Of a stretch of DNA of 64,000 bases, positions 32,349-44,861 are shown one piece after another (the first letter of the stretch is position 1; each line of letters begins with the position of its first letter). The notes beneath the pieces were generated by a model that was not told the DNA's origin, did not search any database, and worked only from the letters and a program-made list of their open reading frames with translations. The position numbers were made by a program, and so were the translations under genes. This DNA is from Nectonema munidae (taxonomy: Eukaryota > Nematomorpha > Nectonematoida > Nectonematidae): the NCBI GenBank assembly GCA_030549495.1, contig JAUIRK010000945.1:1695501-1759500 (forward strand), given 5' to 3'.

Positions 32349-34567
32349 CTGCACAAAGAGAAAGACTTGCATGAAAGTTCAACCACAACGTGAATTCCAA
32401 TAAGTGATGATCGATAAAGATATTGTTCACAGAACATATAAATTGTTTTACCATAGCGTGTTTAAAAAAGCGTGAATTGATGCAAAATGGGAAAAATTAT
32501 TCCAAATAATATTGAAAAAAGAGAGAATGTAACAAATTTTTTATAAAAAAAAGTATTATTTTAAACATATGAAGAAAATTTTGAAAGATTTATAACAAAA
32601 AAAATGGAAAAAAGAAATTAAGAAAAAAAGGGCTGTATATAAATAATATTAGAATTCTTAGGATTTTAGTATTCAATCTTATAAAACAGGGAAGCAAAAA
32701 GACTGGTCGTTTAAAATTGAGGTGGTCATTAGAGGAAGTTCGACTGTGTATGAAATCGCAGACAATGATGTAAGATTTTTTACTTTTTAATAATAAAGTT
32801 TGCTTCATGTTTGTTTCGATATACAAAAATGGAGAGATAACGGCGCCAAAATTATTGTTTTTGAAAAGGGAGGGTGGATAAGATTATAATCTATAAACTT
32901 TACTTAATAGTAAATTTTTTACTTTTTTTTTTATTTTTTTACTTTTTATAAACGCTCTATGATTTAATGCAGACTTTTATTATGATGTTTAAAAAATGAA
33001 AATAATTTAAATTTTATATACTTGAAATATTATCTTACTATCGCTATCGTCATTTTAAAATATAATTGGTAGGGCAATCGTTGAAGAAATTGAGATAACC
33101 AGAGGTACTAAACTTTTTATTAAAAAAAAACTTTTACCATGGAAAAAAATACAATTAATCTTGTATAAAAAATTCCATACTTAGAAGAACATGTGTTGTT
33201 CGACCCGATAGCTTTCTCAAACCTTGCAAAAACGATGATAATACACGACATAACTGAGATATGCTAAGACACAACAAGGTGCATAATATCTGTATAGATA
33301 AATTCTGTTGGACCGAAAATGATAAAGGCAATCTGACTTAGTATATATGTTAGCGCACAAATGTGAAAGCAGAGACACAGAGATTCCATAAAATCCCTTT
33401 ACATTCTTAAAATTCCTCCGTATCATAAGTTCATTAAAATCACTAGAGAGTTCACGAAATAACTAGGATGTCATCCTGTAATTACACGCTCCTAGGAAAT
33501 TCATGAAAATACTAAGTGAAGCAAGCAGTCATTTCACAAATTCTTCAAAATTTTCAGAAACAAACATATATATAAATACCATTTTTAGTTCTATCTTGTT
33601 CTTTTTGCAATTACATCTGAATTTAAGTTTTATAATTTTCTTGTGTTTATTGTTTATTAGTGATATTTTTGTTTAAACTTTTTTTTGAGATTAAATTTCC
33701 CAAATTTTTAACAAGTCAGAAAAGTGCTTTAAACATTGTATCTAAATTGAAGAGATGAGGAAATTCAGAATCGTGTAAACGAATGCACGCATCTATGCAA
33801 ACACAGCAGCCAATTAGCGCTTCTCTTATAAACGGTGGAATTATTTGTCAAGCAATTTTGCTAATGAAAGCTCGAAATTGAAGAAAATTTAAACTGACGG
33901 ATAAAGAATGAAGCAGCGAATTTGAGTTAGCAGAGATTTGATTTAATTCAAAATTCCACAACATCATCATTTACTCCGTGATGATGTATTTGAGCGCCTT
34001 AAGAGTCAAGTCAATTCAAGTACAACACATAACTGAGATGATGCCATGCATATATATATATATATATCGAGTTTTAGGGAGAAAGCAATAATAATAATAA
34101 TAATAATAATAATCAATAGAGAAGCACTATGGTGGTAATGATCATTGATGTTTGCTAAGAATGGCTTGAGGAAGTGTGAAAATGAAGGAAGACATTGAAA
34201 AATGGTGTAAAGCGTGATTGCATGACAGAGCAACAGCGTTATAGAAGCGTTCACAGCAGCCAGAACACAAAAGCTTCAAGAAGAAGTGCACGCAATGAAG
34301 TAGAGGATGAAAACGAGTAAAAAAATGAGAGCAAAGAAAGTGCTAATGCGTAAAATACCATTTTTTGTAAGAGAAATCGAGAATGCGGTGTGATAATGAT
34401 AGAGAGATAAAATCAGCCAATAGTAGGAAAGTATCGTGATCCTTCAATCAAAATTTAATTAATGGAAACATGACTTTTGCAAGAATTGAATCAAGCAGTA
34501 GGCTGATTGGAAAAAGGGGGGAACACTTTGGAATAATTTAGATCTGCGTATTTAGTTTAGTAGTAAC
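32349..34567. other. AT-rich DNA, no gene recognised
   Basis: Contains a (TA)n run at about 34050-34068 and an (AAT)n run at 34087-34114. No supported exon or repeat copy. Confidence 0.5.
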
Positions 34568-34690
34568 GGGTCGTTCACAATTGACGTCAACTAAAAGGGG
34601 GGGAGGGGGGTATCCAAAGTTGACATGAGGGGGGGGAGGGGGGGGGTTGAAATTTATCAAAAAAAGGTTGACGTCAATTGTGAACGACCC
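34568..34690. mobile_element. 123-bp MITE with 24-bp perfect inverted repeats and G-rich core
   Basis: The first 24 bases (GGGTCGTTCACAATTGACGT, then CAAC) are the exact reverse complement of the last 24 (34667-34690). The core holds two G-runs of about 15 and 18 bases broken by single A residues. Short TIR elements with this kind of GGGTCGTTCA end and G-rich core occur in other invertebrates as I recall them; the superfamily is not assigned. Confidence 0.7.
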
Positions 34691-35097
34691 CCAATCGCTT
34701 TACTCTCCATTTACCGCCATTTCAGGCTTATCACTGCAAAAAGGGAAAATGATATAGTGAAAATAATATTGATGTTGATTCATTTGAAGGATATGATAAA
34801 TCTTTCATTGTTAAATTTATGTTCTTTTAGTTTTGATTGATTCAAATTTTTTGTCTTGTATAAATATATATCGACACCACGTTTGCTATAATTTCATCTT
34901 AAATTACTCCCTTTTCATTAAGTATTAATAGATAGTTTATTAGTCGTCAATCAATTTTTTTCCAACATTGTGAACAAAAAGGCATGAAAATTGTCTCTAA
35001 AATAATAGAGACCCCAAATCAAACGAAAACCTGTTCTTTAAAAGCTCCAAAAAATTAAACCATATAAATTCTTTCTATTGAATATTTTCTTAGGTAC

Positions 35098-35370
35098 ACG
35101 GACATTTGGCGAAATAGGCATTTAACAGACGGACATTTGGCCGAACAAAAACTTCGTCAAACGAAAATTTGGCTGAATGGACCATTTGGCATGTAACTTC
35201 TGGTAGATACAAAAGAAGACAAAAATTACGCTGTAGACTTGTAATCAGTCCATCAAAACACATTTGGCAATGTAGCTTCGAGTAGATAAGTTTATTAATC
35301 GAATAATTTTTGTATAAAAGTTAGGAATAGAAAAAGAAAACAAAATTAAGATGCAGATTTGTATAGAGCA
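35098..35370. repeat. diverged tandem repeat with 'catttggc' units
   Basis: Short units around 'ggacatttggc' recur at about 35100, 35140, 35168 and 35191. A longer unit of roughly 80-100 bp (catttggcatgtaacttctg ... acgctgtagacttgtaat) is followed by a diverged second copy starting at about 35260 (catttggcaatgtagcttcg ... agatgcagatttgtata). Confidence 0.5.
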
Positions 35371-35715
35371 AAAACTTGCAAACTTACTGGAAGTAAAGAA
35401 ATGTCTACAAAAATTGGCAAATTGAATGCATAATTTTTGATGAAATATCCATTCGGCTAATGATCTACTCGTGTTTTGATCTGTGTATTGATAACTTGCA
35501 AAAGTTTTTTCAATTTTGTTCTGTTCGGTGAAGTAAATACAAACGAAGTGAACCCAAAAAATGAGGTTGAAAATGTTATCTTAGCACTTTGAGAAGGAGA
35601 ATTTTGAAGACTAAGCTAAGCGTCCGCCATTTTTTAAAGAAAAATTTTCAAAATCCCAGAAAACCAAAATCCCCGAAAACTAAAGTCCCAAAGCACCCAT
35701 TATAGTATCGATTAT

Positions 35716-35750
35716 GTATCATTATCATCATCATCATCATCATCATCATC
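35716..35750. repeat. (ATC)n microsatellite
   Basis: About eleven consecutive ATC/CAT triplets. Confidence 0.85.
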
Positions 35751-38700
35751 GTAAACGTATACACTTTATGATACGTAGCTTCATGATTATGCTTCGCATT
35801 GTGTAAGTGGTGTAAGGGCAACAAAGAAAAAATCATTGAGACAATTTTTGTAAATAGATCAATTTTCCAAAATAATTTACTGAAACATTGTAATCTCTTT
35901 TACTTCATTATCTAAATCATTCATTCCTTTAAGAGGACGCAAACGCTTTTAAATTTTATTGTATTCAGTTGTATTCTTATACTACAACAGAAAAATTTGC
36001 AGACAAAAAAGCACAGAAATCTTAAGGATGAATAGATATATATTTTTTTGCATTAATAATCAATCATTATAAATCACAAATTTATGAATAAAAAACATGA
36101 TCATTAAAATTATTCTTAAAGTTTGTGTAGCTTTTTAAGTTTTTGGCATCCATCCTTCCAAAATTTTGGATTATATTTTTTAAAATCATAAAATTTTTGG
36201 TTATCTTGTTATAAAAAATATTTCTAAACTTTGAATAATAAATATTCAAATAAATTAATGTACAATAAATATAAATATATGTGTGCGTCCTTTGACAGAT
36301 GGTTTAAATGTTCCTAAGCATCGCTATGTATGATTCCCTCCAAAACCAAACACGGCTCTTACTTATGAACAAGTATATGATATTAAATTTTTTCCTTAAT
36401 TGAAATAAAAATGTAAAAACAAATTCGTAAAATATGCCAATATAAGTAGTAAAGTTTACTGTCCGTCACCAGATGGGGGCAAGAAGGGACAGTTTAACTC
36501 AAACAATTACAATTGTTTTTATCAATTTAGAGGAATCTTGGAACGTATGAATTATCTCGTTGTACAAATGACTGGCATAGGATATAGAGAGTTAGGCGCT
36601 CTTGGTAAACACTCATTTCTATAGGCCAGAAAGACAATAGTCGCCTTTAGCTAAACTTCCGTGAAATATATCATAATCCATTATAATACTAATCCATAAT
36701 GTACTTAAAATGATGACAGTTCAGTCAACGTCACTACTTGTAATCAATCAATCAATCAATCAATCAATTTCAAAATGAAACTAAATAATTAAAAAAAAAA
36801 GTTATTTGAGAAGTTTTGTTTTTCTCTCTTATTTTTTGAATGAAATAGATAGGATGCGTTAGGGAGCATACCACATTATTCTGAAATATTGCGTAATATG
36901 GCACATGCAGTAACTATGTTAGCAGTGTGGAACGATTGTTTTCGGCTCTTCCTATTATTCATTCTGACATGCGAGTTTCAATGAAAGAAGATTCGGTAGA
37001 GGATTTGGTAGAATCCTGAAAACAGATTCGTTTTTTTCGATCGACACCTAATTTTCACTTCGCTTTACATTCAGGTTAATTTTTATTTAATTTTAAATTT
37101 AGTTAAACGTTATGCTTTGTATCAAATAATTGAAAAGGAAGAATTTTGCGAAACTGCATTTGGGCTCGTTTTTCATGATAGAAGTCATGTCAAATAAATT
37201 GATAAGCTATGGAGCGGAAACCACCATTTTAAAAGCAGTAGCTCCTCCAAAGTGGGAGCAGGAGAATAACCATTTGGAAGCAAGTTCCCAAGCCCTGGAA
37301 ATAAGTGTGATTAGAATTTGCGACTCTGAATATCGTGATCAAAATGCTAACTTAAAGAAATAAAAAAAAACAGAGCTATACATTTTAAATATTTGGAAAT
37401 GCATGTCTTTAAAGGTTTCCTGAAAAATCGCTTTTTTGAACAAAATATAAAAATATTAAGGGTAGAAATAAATTAATACTAATAGCACGAAGAAAAAATG
37501 GGTGGGTGTTAAATGTTACTATTTAATGACATTATCCTAGTTTAGTATGCTAGTAACAAAATGTTCTTAGTAAATATTTTTCAAGGAAAAAGATAAAATT
37601 ATTATCATTAAAAGTGAGTTTAACCTGGACAGTGAAAAATTAACTTGCACATATACATAGAAATTATTTTATTAATATCTAACTTAAAATACTTAAAGGA
37701 TAGGAATATACATCTTAACTAATATAAGGTTAGGGATAACGAGGGGTGTGGAGTCACCTAAATAATTTAATGACTCAAACTCAGATCCCTGAGTCAACAT
37801 TTTATCAGTGAAGGCGACTCAAGCTAAAATAACATAATAAACTTGAATTAAACAATCTGAACGCTATAATAAGTTTAAACTCTCTTTCTTAATTCGAAGT
37901 TATAAGGTATAGTGATCAACACGAAAAATAATGAGAATTGATTGGATGTAATCACATTATTCCAAAAATTGGGCCAGAAAAATTACTTCCTCTTATCTAT
38001 CAAATAAAAATGAAGGAAGAAAATTCTAAATGTTTAGAATGATTGAAATATAAAGTTTTTCTACAAATTTTTATTACCAACAATATTAAAGAGATATAAA
38101 TTAAGGAAAATATTTACTCAGGCACTAGAATAAGGTGCTTTGAATAAGTTTTTAAAAAAAATCTGATTTTAGAATTTTAAATGCGCAAAAATAGTCTTTC
38201 GAGTTTCGACACTAACTCGTGTAGAATGAAGAGCATTTGCAATAAGACATTATGTATCTATCTATATGATAATCAGTCTCTTTTATTTACTTCATGTACA
38301 GTCGATGCCATGACAGCATGTGTAGTAGGCAAGCACATTGAAAACGCTATCTTTGGTATGAGGCTTGCATTGCTATCATGGCATTGACTCTTCCATCCGA
38401 TGTGCAAGGCGTAGCGGATAAATACATGAAGCAAATATGAGGACTCTTAACATATGATATAGAAGTTATCTAAACGTTGAAAATGCATGGTAAAGTTTAT
38501 ATTGGTAATTTGAGAACACACTGAAAATTAGAACTAAAAAAGTCAATAGGATTACGTTGCGAGAGTAAAGAATAGCTCTAAGGGGTGTGAATGAACTGTG
38601 GGAGGCAAAAATAAATAAGTTTAAGTGTTTTCTTTAAAGCAAAACAAATGAGGACAAAGAAATGCGATGAGTCGTAAAAGTACCAGATACCAGATGTTAA

Positions 38701-39217
38701 AGGAAGCAGTATGTGAATAAGTACACATAATTGTGGGTTGAAATATATGTATGGTAAAGAAAAATCGCGTTATTGCGAACTCGCTTAATATAAACTTACG
38801 TGTACAAAAAAAGGAACTTTAATATCTCAAAAATTAAGTAAAAAACTAAATTGAAACTTTCTTATTGTAGTCCTTGGTTATAGTGAAACTTCTTTGTACC
38901 AACAAAATAACAGTTCCCCTTCAACGTCGTTATACTGAGGTTTTACTGTATATAGTAAAAATATAGTTTTATTATGAAAAACGTTTGTCATAATAGATAT
39001 ATCATATATCTATATAGATAATAAATGTTCGCCTTGATTATAATTGCTATATACATTATGTACTATAAACAATTTTCAAAGTATAGAGTGAAAGAAATGA
39101 GCAACTGATATTCAGTTACTCTGGCTCCTTTTAAATTTCAGTTACTCGTTGACACCGACTCTAAATCTAAGGGGGATGACAGAAATGAGAAGTTAGAAAT
39201 TAAAAAAATTAAAATAC

Positions 39218-39495
39218 CTGGAATCTTTTAAAATTTCATCGTCAGATCTTTTGAAAACAGGAGCATATTTTGAACTATTTAATTTATAACTTTTTAGACA
39301 GCCAATAACATTTTTATCAAAATTATTCACTAAATCATTTAGGCTTAAAGACAGGTTGTCCTTGAATTTTTCCAAAGATTCACTGTGAAATTTATCTTTA
39401 AAATTTAATTCTTTATTAATTACATCTAAAACAGACTCATCAGACTCATAACGAGCTATGGGAAAGGTTATATCTTCATTGCTCATTATTTTCAT
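39218..39495 (-). CDS. probable first coding exon of an unknown acidic, helical protein
   Basis: From ATG at 39495 (or 39486), 92 codons plus 2 nt run to a donor, CCAG|gatttt-type GT (minus-strand GTATTT at 39217-39212). The sequence (EDITFPIARYESDESVLDVI; then LEKFKDNLSLSLNDLVNNFD) has even, protein-like composition with amphipathic helices. That is unlike the K/F/I/N-rich chance frames around it. The family was not recognised, and partner exons at lower coordinates were not found. Confidence 0.4.
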
Positions 39496-40403
39496 AATTT
39501 AAAACACCGTCAACCATTAAAATCTTGGAATAAATAATGATCATTTTTAAAAATCAAAAATATAAATTTAGTAAAAATCTAAATAAAGTTTTATATAAAT
39601 ATAAAAACGGAGCAAAAAACGTATATTATATAAAATGTTAAAATAAATGTATATATACATATGTGAATTCAATGTTGCTAGATCTACGGATTTTGGTAAA
39701 ATTTTTTACGGACAGATTTTTTTTCACTCGGATTTTGAAAAATTTAAGATTAATTTACGTTAGCCAGTAAAATAGAGGAAGGGCCTAAACTGAAATTCCG
39801 GAAATGATAACAATTTTGAAATTCTGTCTTTCTCGAACTGGTTGAAAGCATTTTTTCTCCATTTTTGTGAAAAAAATTAAGTATCATCTCCCGCAGAAAA
39901 CTTTTCTTTGCCAAGGGCAAGGTCTATAAATTTTTTTATATGATTTTCAGAATATTTGATTTTTGCCTATCAACACTGCTATCACCACCAATTAAAAAAA
40001 TAATATCTTCGAGAATGAACGGCCATTCTATTAAATTGAAAGAATAAAATTCTTTATGATGCTTAGTAGCAAAAAAACGCCATGAATTATTAAAATTATA
40101 ATAAATTTATAGAACATCACAAAATATTTATTTGTTTTCTTCGATTTTTTTGTTATTTCATTCGTTTTACTCCTTGTTTTAAAATGTCATTATCACTTTT
40201 TGAAATGAAGACTTGCTAATTCGCCTATATCTTTTAAGCATACTATTTTTTCTCTGAATATCTTTGCCTATAATATTATTATTTTACCTCTTTGCATGCT
40301 TTTTAATGGGTAAATTTTCATTTATTTTTTCCCTATTTATTAAATTATATAGTTTTTTAATTTTAACTAAATTCTCTTATTTAATTTTTTCTTTTTTTAA
40401 ACT
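39496..40403. other. AT-rich DNA, no gene recognised
   Basis: A/T-rich sequence between a possible exon and the retrotransposon. The element's 5' UTR may occupy the right part. Confidence 0.45.
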
Positions 40404-42834
40404 ATGGACGAATCATTATCACCAAATTGTAAACGTACTAAAATGAATTTTGATATTTCTCATTATGATATAGTTAATAATAATTTAAAACCTATTGAAA
40501 CTCCTTCAAAACTGACTGCTGATTTTTTTGTCCTAATAATTGCATTATTGTCAAAACTAAGGTTATTAAACCGGACAAAGTAAAAATTACTGAATTAAAG
40601 AAAGATATTGTTCGTATTATAAAATCCAACGAAAAAAAATTCGAATAAGAAATCTTAAAATAAATCGTAATGGAACTGCTCATATTAATTTAGAAGATAA
40701 TGAAGATATAATATTTGCAACACATTTTAAAAATAATTTTGATATTGTTGATACAAAACAGTTTAACCCACGTTTTTAGTTAAAAGTTTTCCTAAAAAAT
40801 CAATAATAATGATCTTATTGATTTCATTAATTTTTGTAATTATTATATTTTTACGATAAAAGGTGTGCCTTTTATTAAAAAAATTGAAACAAAAAAATAA
40901 ATATTTTGATTTTGACATAATTGAACCTAATACTCCCGAAGTTGCAAATTATCTATCAAGCTGCACAGACACTTTCTGTGGATATAATTCTTTACCTATC
41001 GAACTGTTTATTACAAAAGTTTTAGTTTGTAACCATTGTGGCAAATTTGGTCACTCAACTTCTTTTTTCCATTCTTTAAATCCTAATTCTTCATATTTAT
41101 TTAAGAAAGTCTTAACCTACTTATTTTCCTTGAAAATAATGTCTTGAACCACATCTTATTAAGAATAATTTTCCATTCATGCCTATCCCATGCTTCTCCG
41201 TTATTCATAGCTATCCTCGTAGCCTTTCTTTAATATTATTTAATTAAAAAACATCTAAATATTAAATTAGTTACTGAACTCTTTAATGCTTTTATAACGA
41301 CAGACATTTGTTTAATTCAAAGCTATACTTTCTTCTGTGTTTCTGCATATTTTTCGCCTAACTCTACAGATTGCCTAAGTTTTTTCTTTTCTTCAATACT
41401 TCCAAAAATTGCTGTTGAACGTTTGTTAATAAACGGAGATACCAATGTACGACACCTTTTTTTGGGATTTGAAGATTAATTCTCAAGCAAAATTTTCTAT
41501 GAAAAAATAATAGAACATAATCTACACATTATTGACTCTGTTACTTACTATTTGTAGTGAGGGATGTTATGACTAGTTAAATCATGGAATATTGTTGATG
41601 AATGTAGTTTTTCTGATTATGCATATATTGAGGTTACTCTTGATTTAAAATTTAAATCCAACTTTATGTGAATCCTTTTTATTAAAGAAAATCACTAATG
41701 AAAATTTGCTTTTTGATAGCATTAAAAGTATTATTCAAAAAATAGTAATATTCTCATTTATATTAAGTTGAACTTTACGCACCCCCCTTACCGACTATTT
41801 CTGCTGTTATTAATCTCGCGACATTTGTAAGGGTTAGGTGTAATAAGAATACTTTTTGGTTTCCCGCTTTGAATACTTTTAAAAAAAAAGTTAAACTAAA
41901 AAAAATTCTCGTTTTTAAGAAAATGAAATGGCCTTCACTAAATGCAACACAAATAAAAAATCTACTTTTTTCTGATTCATAACTGCCAACATTTGAGCAT
42001 TGATACTGATGCAAATACTATTCTCGATTTCTTTTTTCCTTATGACTCAAATTGTGTTTTCCTCAGTGCAGTTCAGGAAGATCTTTCTTCATCATCATCA
42101 TCTTCATTTATTTTTAGAAGGTGGTTTTTCCTCGTAAAAGGGTGCACCTTCCTTATTCAATATGGAATCATAATAGTGCAATGCATTTTTTAATTTCTTC
42201 CATTTACTTCTATCCGCCTTATCTTTCTCCTCTAAATTAAATCTTTTTAAATCTTTGTCAAACACGTTCTTCCATCTCAGGTGCGGCCTTCCGTTTTTGG
42301 TTGTTCCTTCTATTTTCATCTTTGTCTTTGTAATAAAGTTTCATAATTCATAAGATTTTGTTGGAGCAGAAGTTTACTGCCGGATGCCCTTCCTCACGCA
42401 AACCCCCCTCCTTTCTCACTCTGGGCTTGGGACCAGACGATGGTGGAGTTTTCCCTGGAAACTCACCATTCCCCTAGAAACAATTAATGAATAGGAAAAA
42501 TTAGTCCTGATGAACTTTCTATTCTTGTTTTAAAAATATTTCATTAAAATCCGGTCCAGGTTGGGATAAAATAACTTTTAAAACAATAAAACTTTTGCTT
42601 CCTCTCATAGAAAATTACCTTCTAACCGTATTCAACTCCATTCCACCCGTCAAGTTTTTCCCGTGTATTTTTAAAAAAGGAGAAGTGCTACTTATTCCTA
42701 AAAACAAATGCGCTATAAATAAAATGGAAAATTTTAGACTAAAAACCCTACTGCCGTGTTTAGGAAAAGAATGTGAAAAAATTGTTTACAGCGTGTATTA
42801 TTTTTACATTTTAAACACTCTTGCTTCGTCCTGA
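40404..42834 (+). pseudogene. decayed non-LTR retrotransposon (ORF1, endonuclease, RT)
   Basis: Starting near ATG 40404, broken frames give an ORF1 with a zinc knuckle, VCNHCGKFGHSTSFFH (about 41025-41072). After 41160, endonuclease-like parts follow (VSAYFSPN, LLINGDTNVRHLFLG, the family's GDFN..H...G motif). Then come RT parts: WPSLNATQIKNLLFSDS (about 41930), SGPGWDKITFKTIKLLLP (about 42555) and KKGEVLLIPKNK / MENFRLKTLLPCLGKECEKI (to 42834). The order is that of jockey/CR1-like elements. Stops are frequent, the catalytic FADD box was not found, and the RT is split by a foreign segment at about 42070-42485. Confidence 0.65.
42070..42485 (-). mobile_element. 3' end of a second non-LTR element inserted in the first
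   Basis: On the minus strand the frame 42319-42104 reads GTTKNGRPHLRWKNVFDKDL, then DRSKWKKL. This is the C-terminal 'GRP.LRWKD...K.DL......DR.KWR' motif found after the RT domain of many animal LINEs. It is preceded by 'gcgtgaggaagggcatccgg' (about 42396-42377), a block I recall as widely shared by animal LINE or SINE tails. A (GAT)n run (42088-42101) is its probable 3' tail. It separates RT parts of the plus-strand element. Confidence 0.5.
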
Positions 42835-44861
42835 TTGCATCTGTCAAAAGTGTGATGATCTTTGGAAGAAGAGATAGTGCATTCAACTTTTTTTTACACT
42901 CATGAGTCCAATGCCCATAACTAACTTATACAATTATTGCAATACTTTATCTTAGCTATGAAAATTTGAAATGCTCAAAGTGTATAAAATTAAACCAGGC
43001 AGAGAATAAGACAAAAGACTTTGTGATCAATGCATTTCACCCTGAGATTTCTCATACGCGATATCGAGGATGACCATAATGATGTGATTTGTACTCTTCG
43101 CTGGCCATCTATTCAGCCACACAATTATCTTCCGAATCTGCTACAAAGGTGTGCAGTGGGAGTTGATTTGAAAAGACGAGACTTTACTATCCGAGAAAAG
43201 AGCAAGGGCTTAAGGTTTTTCAAGAGATTTTTGGTGTGGAAGACGGAATCAATGCGATAACTATATCTGCTATCGATGATCTAATGGTTTCGCGCCTTTT
43301 TATTCGAAATCTTTGTATGGTATCTGCTTCTATTTGTTGTTGAAAGCTCAACAAGAGTGAAGCCAAATTTGAATTTATCGTACACTTGATCAAAATACGA
43401 GCTTATTTCTGTCTTGTTTGAATAAATGGTTTTGTTTCTCATTTTATACCTTATCTTAACGTTGTTTCAAACTTATCCAATTTTATGTTCATATTGTCTA
43501 AAATTAATTTTTTATTGATTTTTTATAATAAATATTTTCAAGAGTTTTTTTCTACTGTGTTTCACTTTGAACTTTGAAGGTAAAAAACTTTGAACATCCT
43601 AGGGTTGATAATTTTTTAATGAAAATAACTTTGAATTCTCTAAAATTATTTGGAACATTAGCAAGTCTAGTACTAAGATGAACTTCCAGATTTTTACATT
43701 CATATCTGATAGTCAGGTCAAACTGTAGATGGTGTAGTCCACTCCTAGACTGGATGTTGTGAGGATGTACTACTCAGGCCGGACTTTGAACAGATTTAAC
43801 TACACATGTTATTTTAACGTGAAAATCTAATAAGTTAACAGTTTGATTTTGATGAATGAAGTCTGAAAAAAAAGAATCAGATCTTAACCTCTGTCAGAGA
43901 ACTTGAAAAATTATGAGTTACAAAATTAATGAAAAAGAGGAGTCTTTGTTGATGCCTATAAAATATATAAGGACACCCCTTCTTATGAAAAAAGCTTTAG
44001 TATTGAAAGATATTTTGTGTTTCTGCATAGCAATTTAGAATTTAAGAGAAAGATTGCTCAATTTTACTAAAAAGAATAATAATGGATTCGGTTCAAGACC
44101 GCTTAAAACCAGGCAAACGAATGCAACAAAATTACAATAGATGATATGTTTTTGAGAGAGAAAATTAGTGCGCCAAAATTTCCAAGATTCGATTACCACA
44201 AGACGTGATCGTAATTTCTTTGCTTAAAAAGGGAGAGTATGAAGTTGTTGAAGATGCATGCAACTGAGTTAGTTACTCTTGAATTATTTGGAAAAAAGCT
44301 CGCATAACACGAAGAAGAAATGTCCAAAAAACTACTTGAGGAGGTAGAATGTGGGCAAAATGCCGAAAGACAAAGTGCCGAACAGACAATCATAAATGAT
44401 AAATATAATAAATCAGTGCACAAACAATGTTCCAGTATCCATAGTTGGAAAGCTTCCAAAAAAGAATCTCTAGCTCGGACAATAAGGAGAGTTTGCTAGA
44501 CAGAGCCAGAAGATTATTAGACCAATCCAACTTTTCAACATTCCTAATAAACTATTGCTTGTTAAACAAAGAACCCAGTTTTTTAACTTTATTTGTGCTA
44601 TTTTTACTCCAACCCATTTGACCTTATTTTCATTTATAAAACAATTTTTAATCATAAAACTTTTTTGCTGTTCCTTTTTGTCGGTTAAATGTGTTGAAGC
44701 GTTGCAAAAATCTCATAAATTTACTTCAAAAAATTATTGTTTTTTTTCACAGTCATAAGTTCCTTCTCGTATCTTGAATGCCTTCACGCGTAATGTTTTT
44801 TAATTCGTGCTAAAACTAAAATTGCAACACCCTTTATATCCATTTAAAACTGTAATTTTAG
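42835..44861. other. sequence upstream of the EXOC1 exon, no gene recognised
   Basis: A 76-codon frame at 43030-43260 has mixed composition but no recognised family. No PH-domain exon of EXOC1 was found here. A branch-like 'gctaaaac' and acceptor 'tgtaattttag' precede 44862. Confidence 0.4.

Larger units (their letters stand above)
34691..39217. other. AT-rich DNA with repeats, no supported gene
   Basis: It holds a diverged tandem repeat at 35098-35370, a repeated 'gaaaaccaaaatccc' motif at 35640-35690, a (CAT)n microsatellite at 35716-35750 and (CAAT)n at 36746-36768. Frames at 37130-37363 and 38181-38387 have no recognisable features. Confidence 0.45.

Noticed and set aside
42104-42319. 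Small host gene on the minus strand
   Set aside because: The GRPHLRWKNVF motif is that of a LINE RT C-terminus, next to a LINE-tail-like block.
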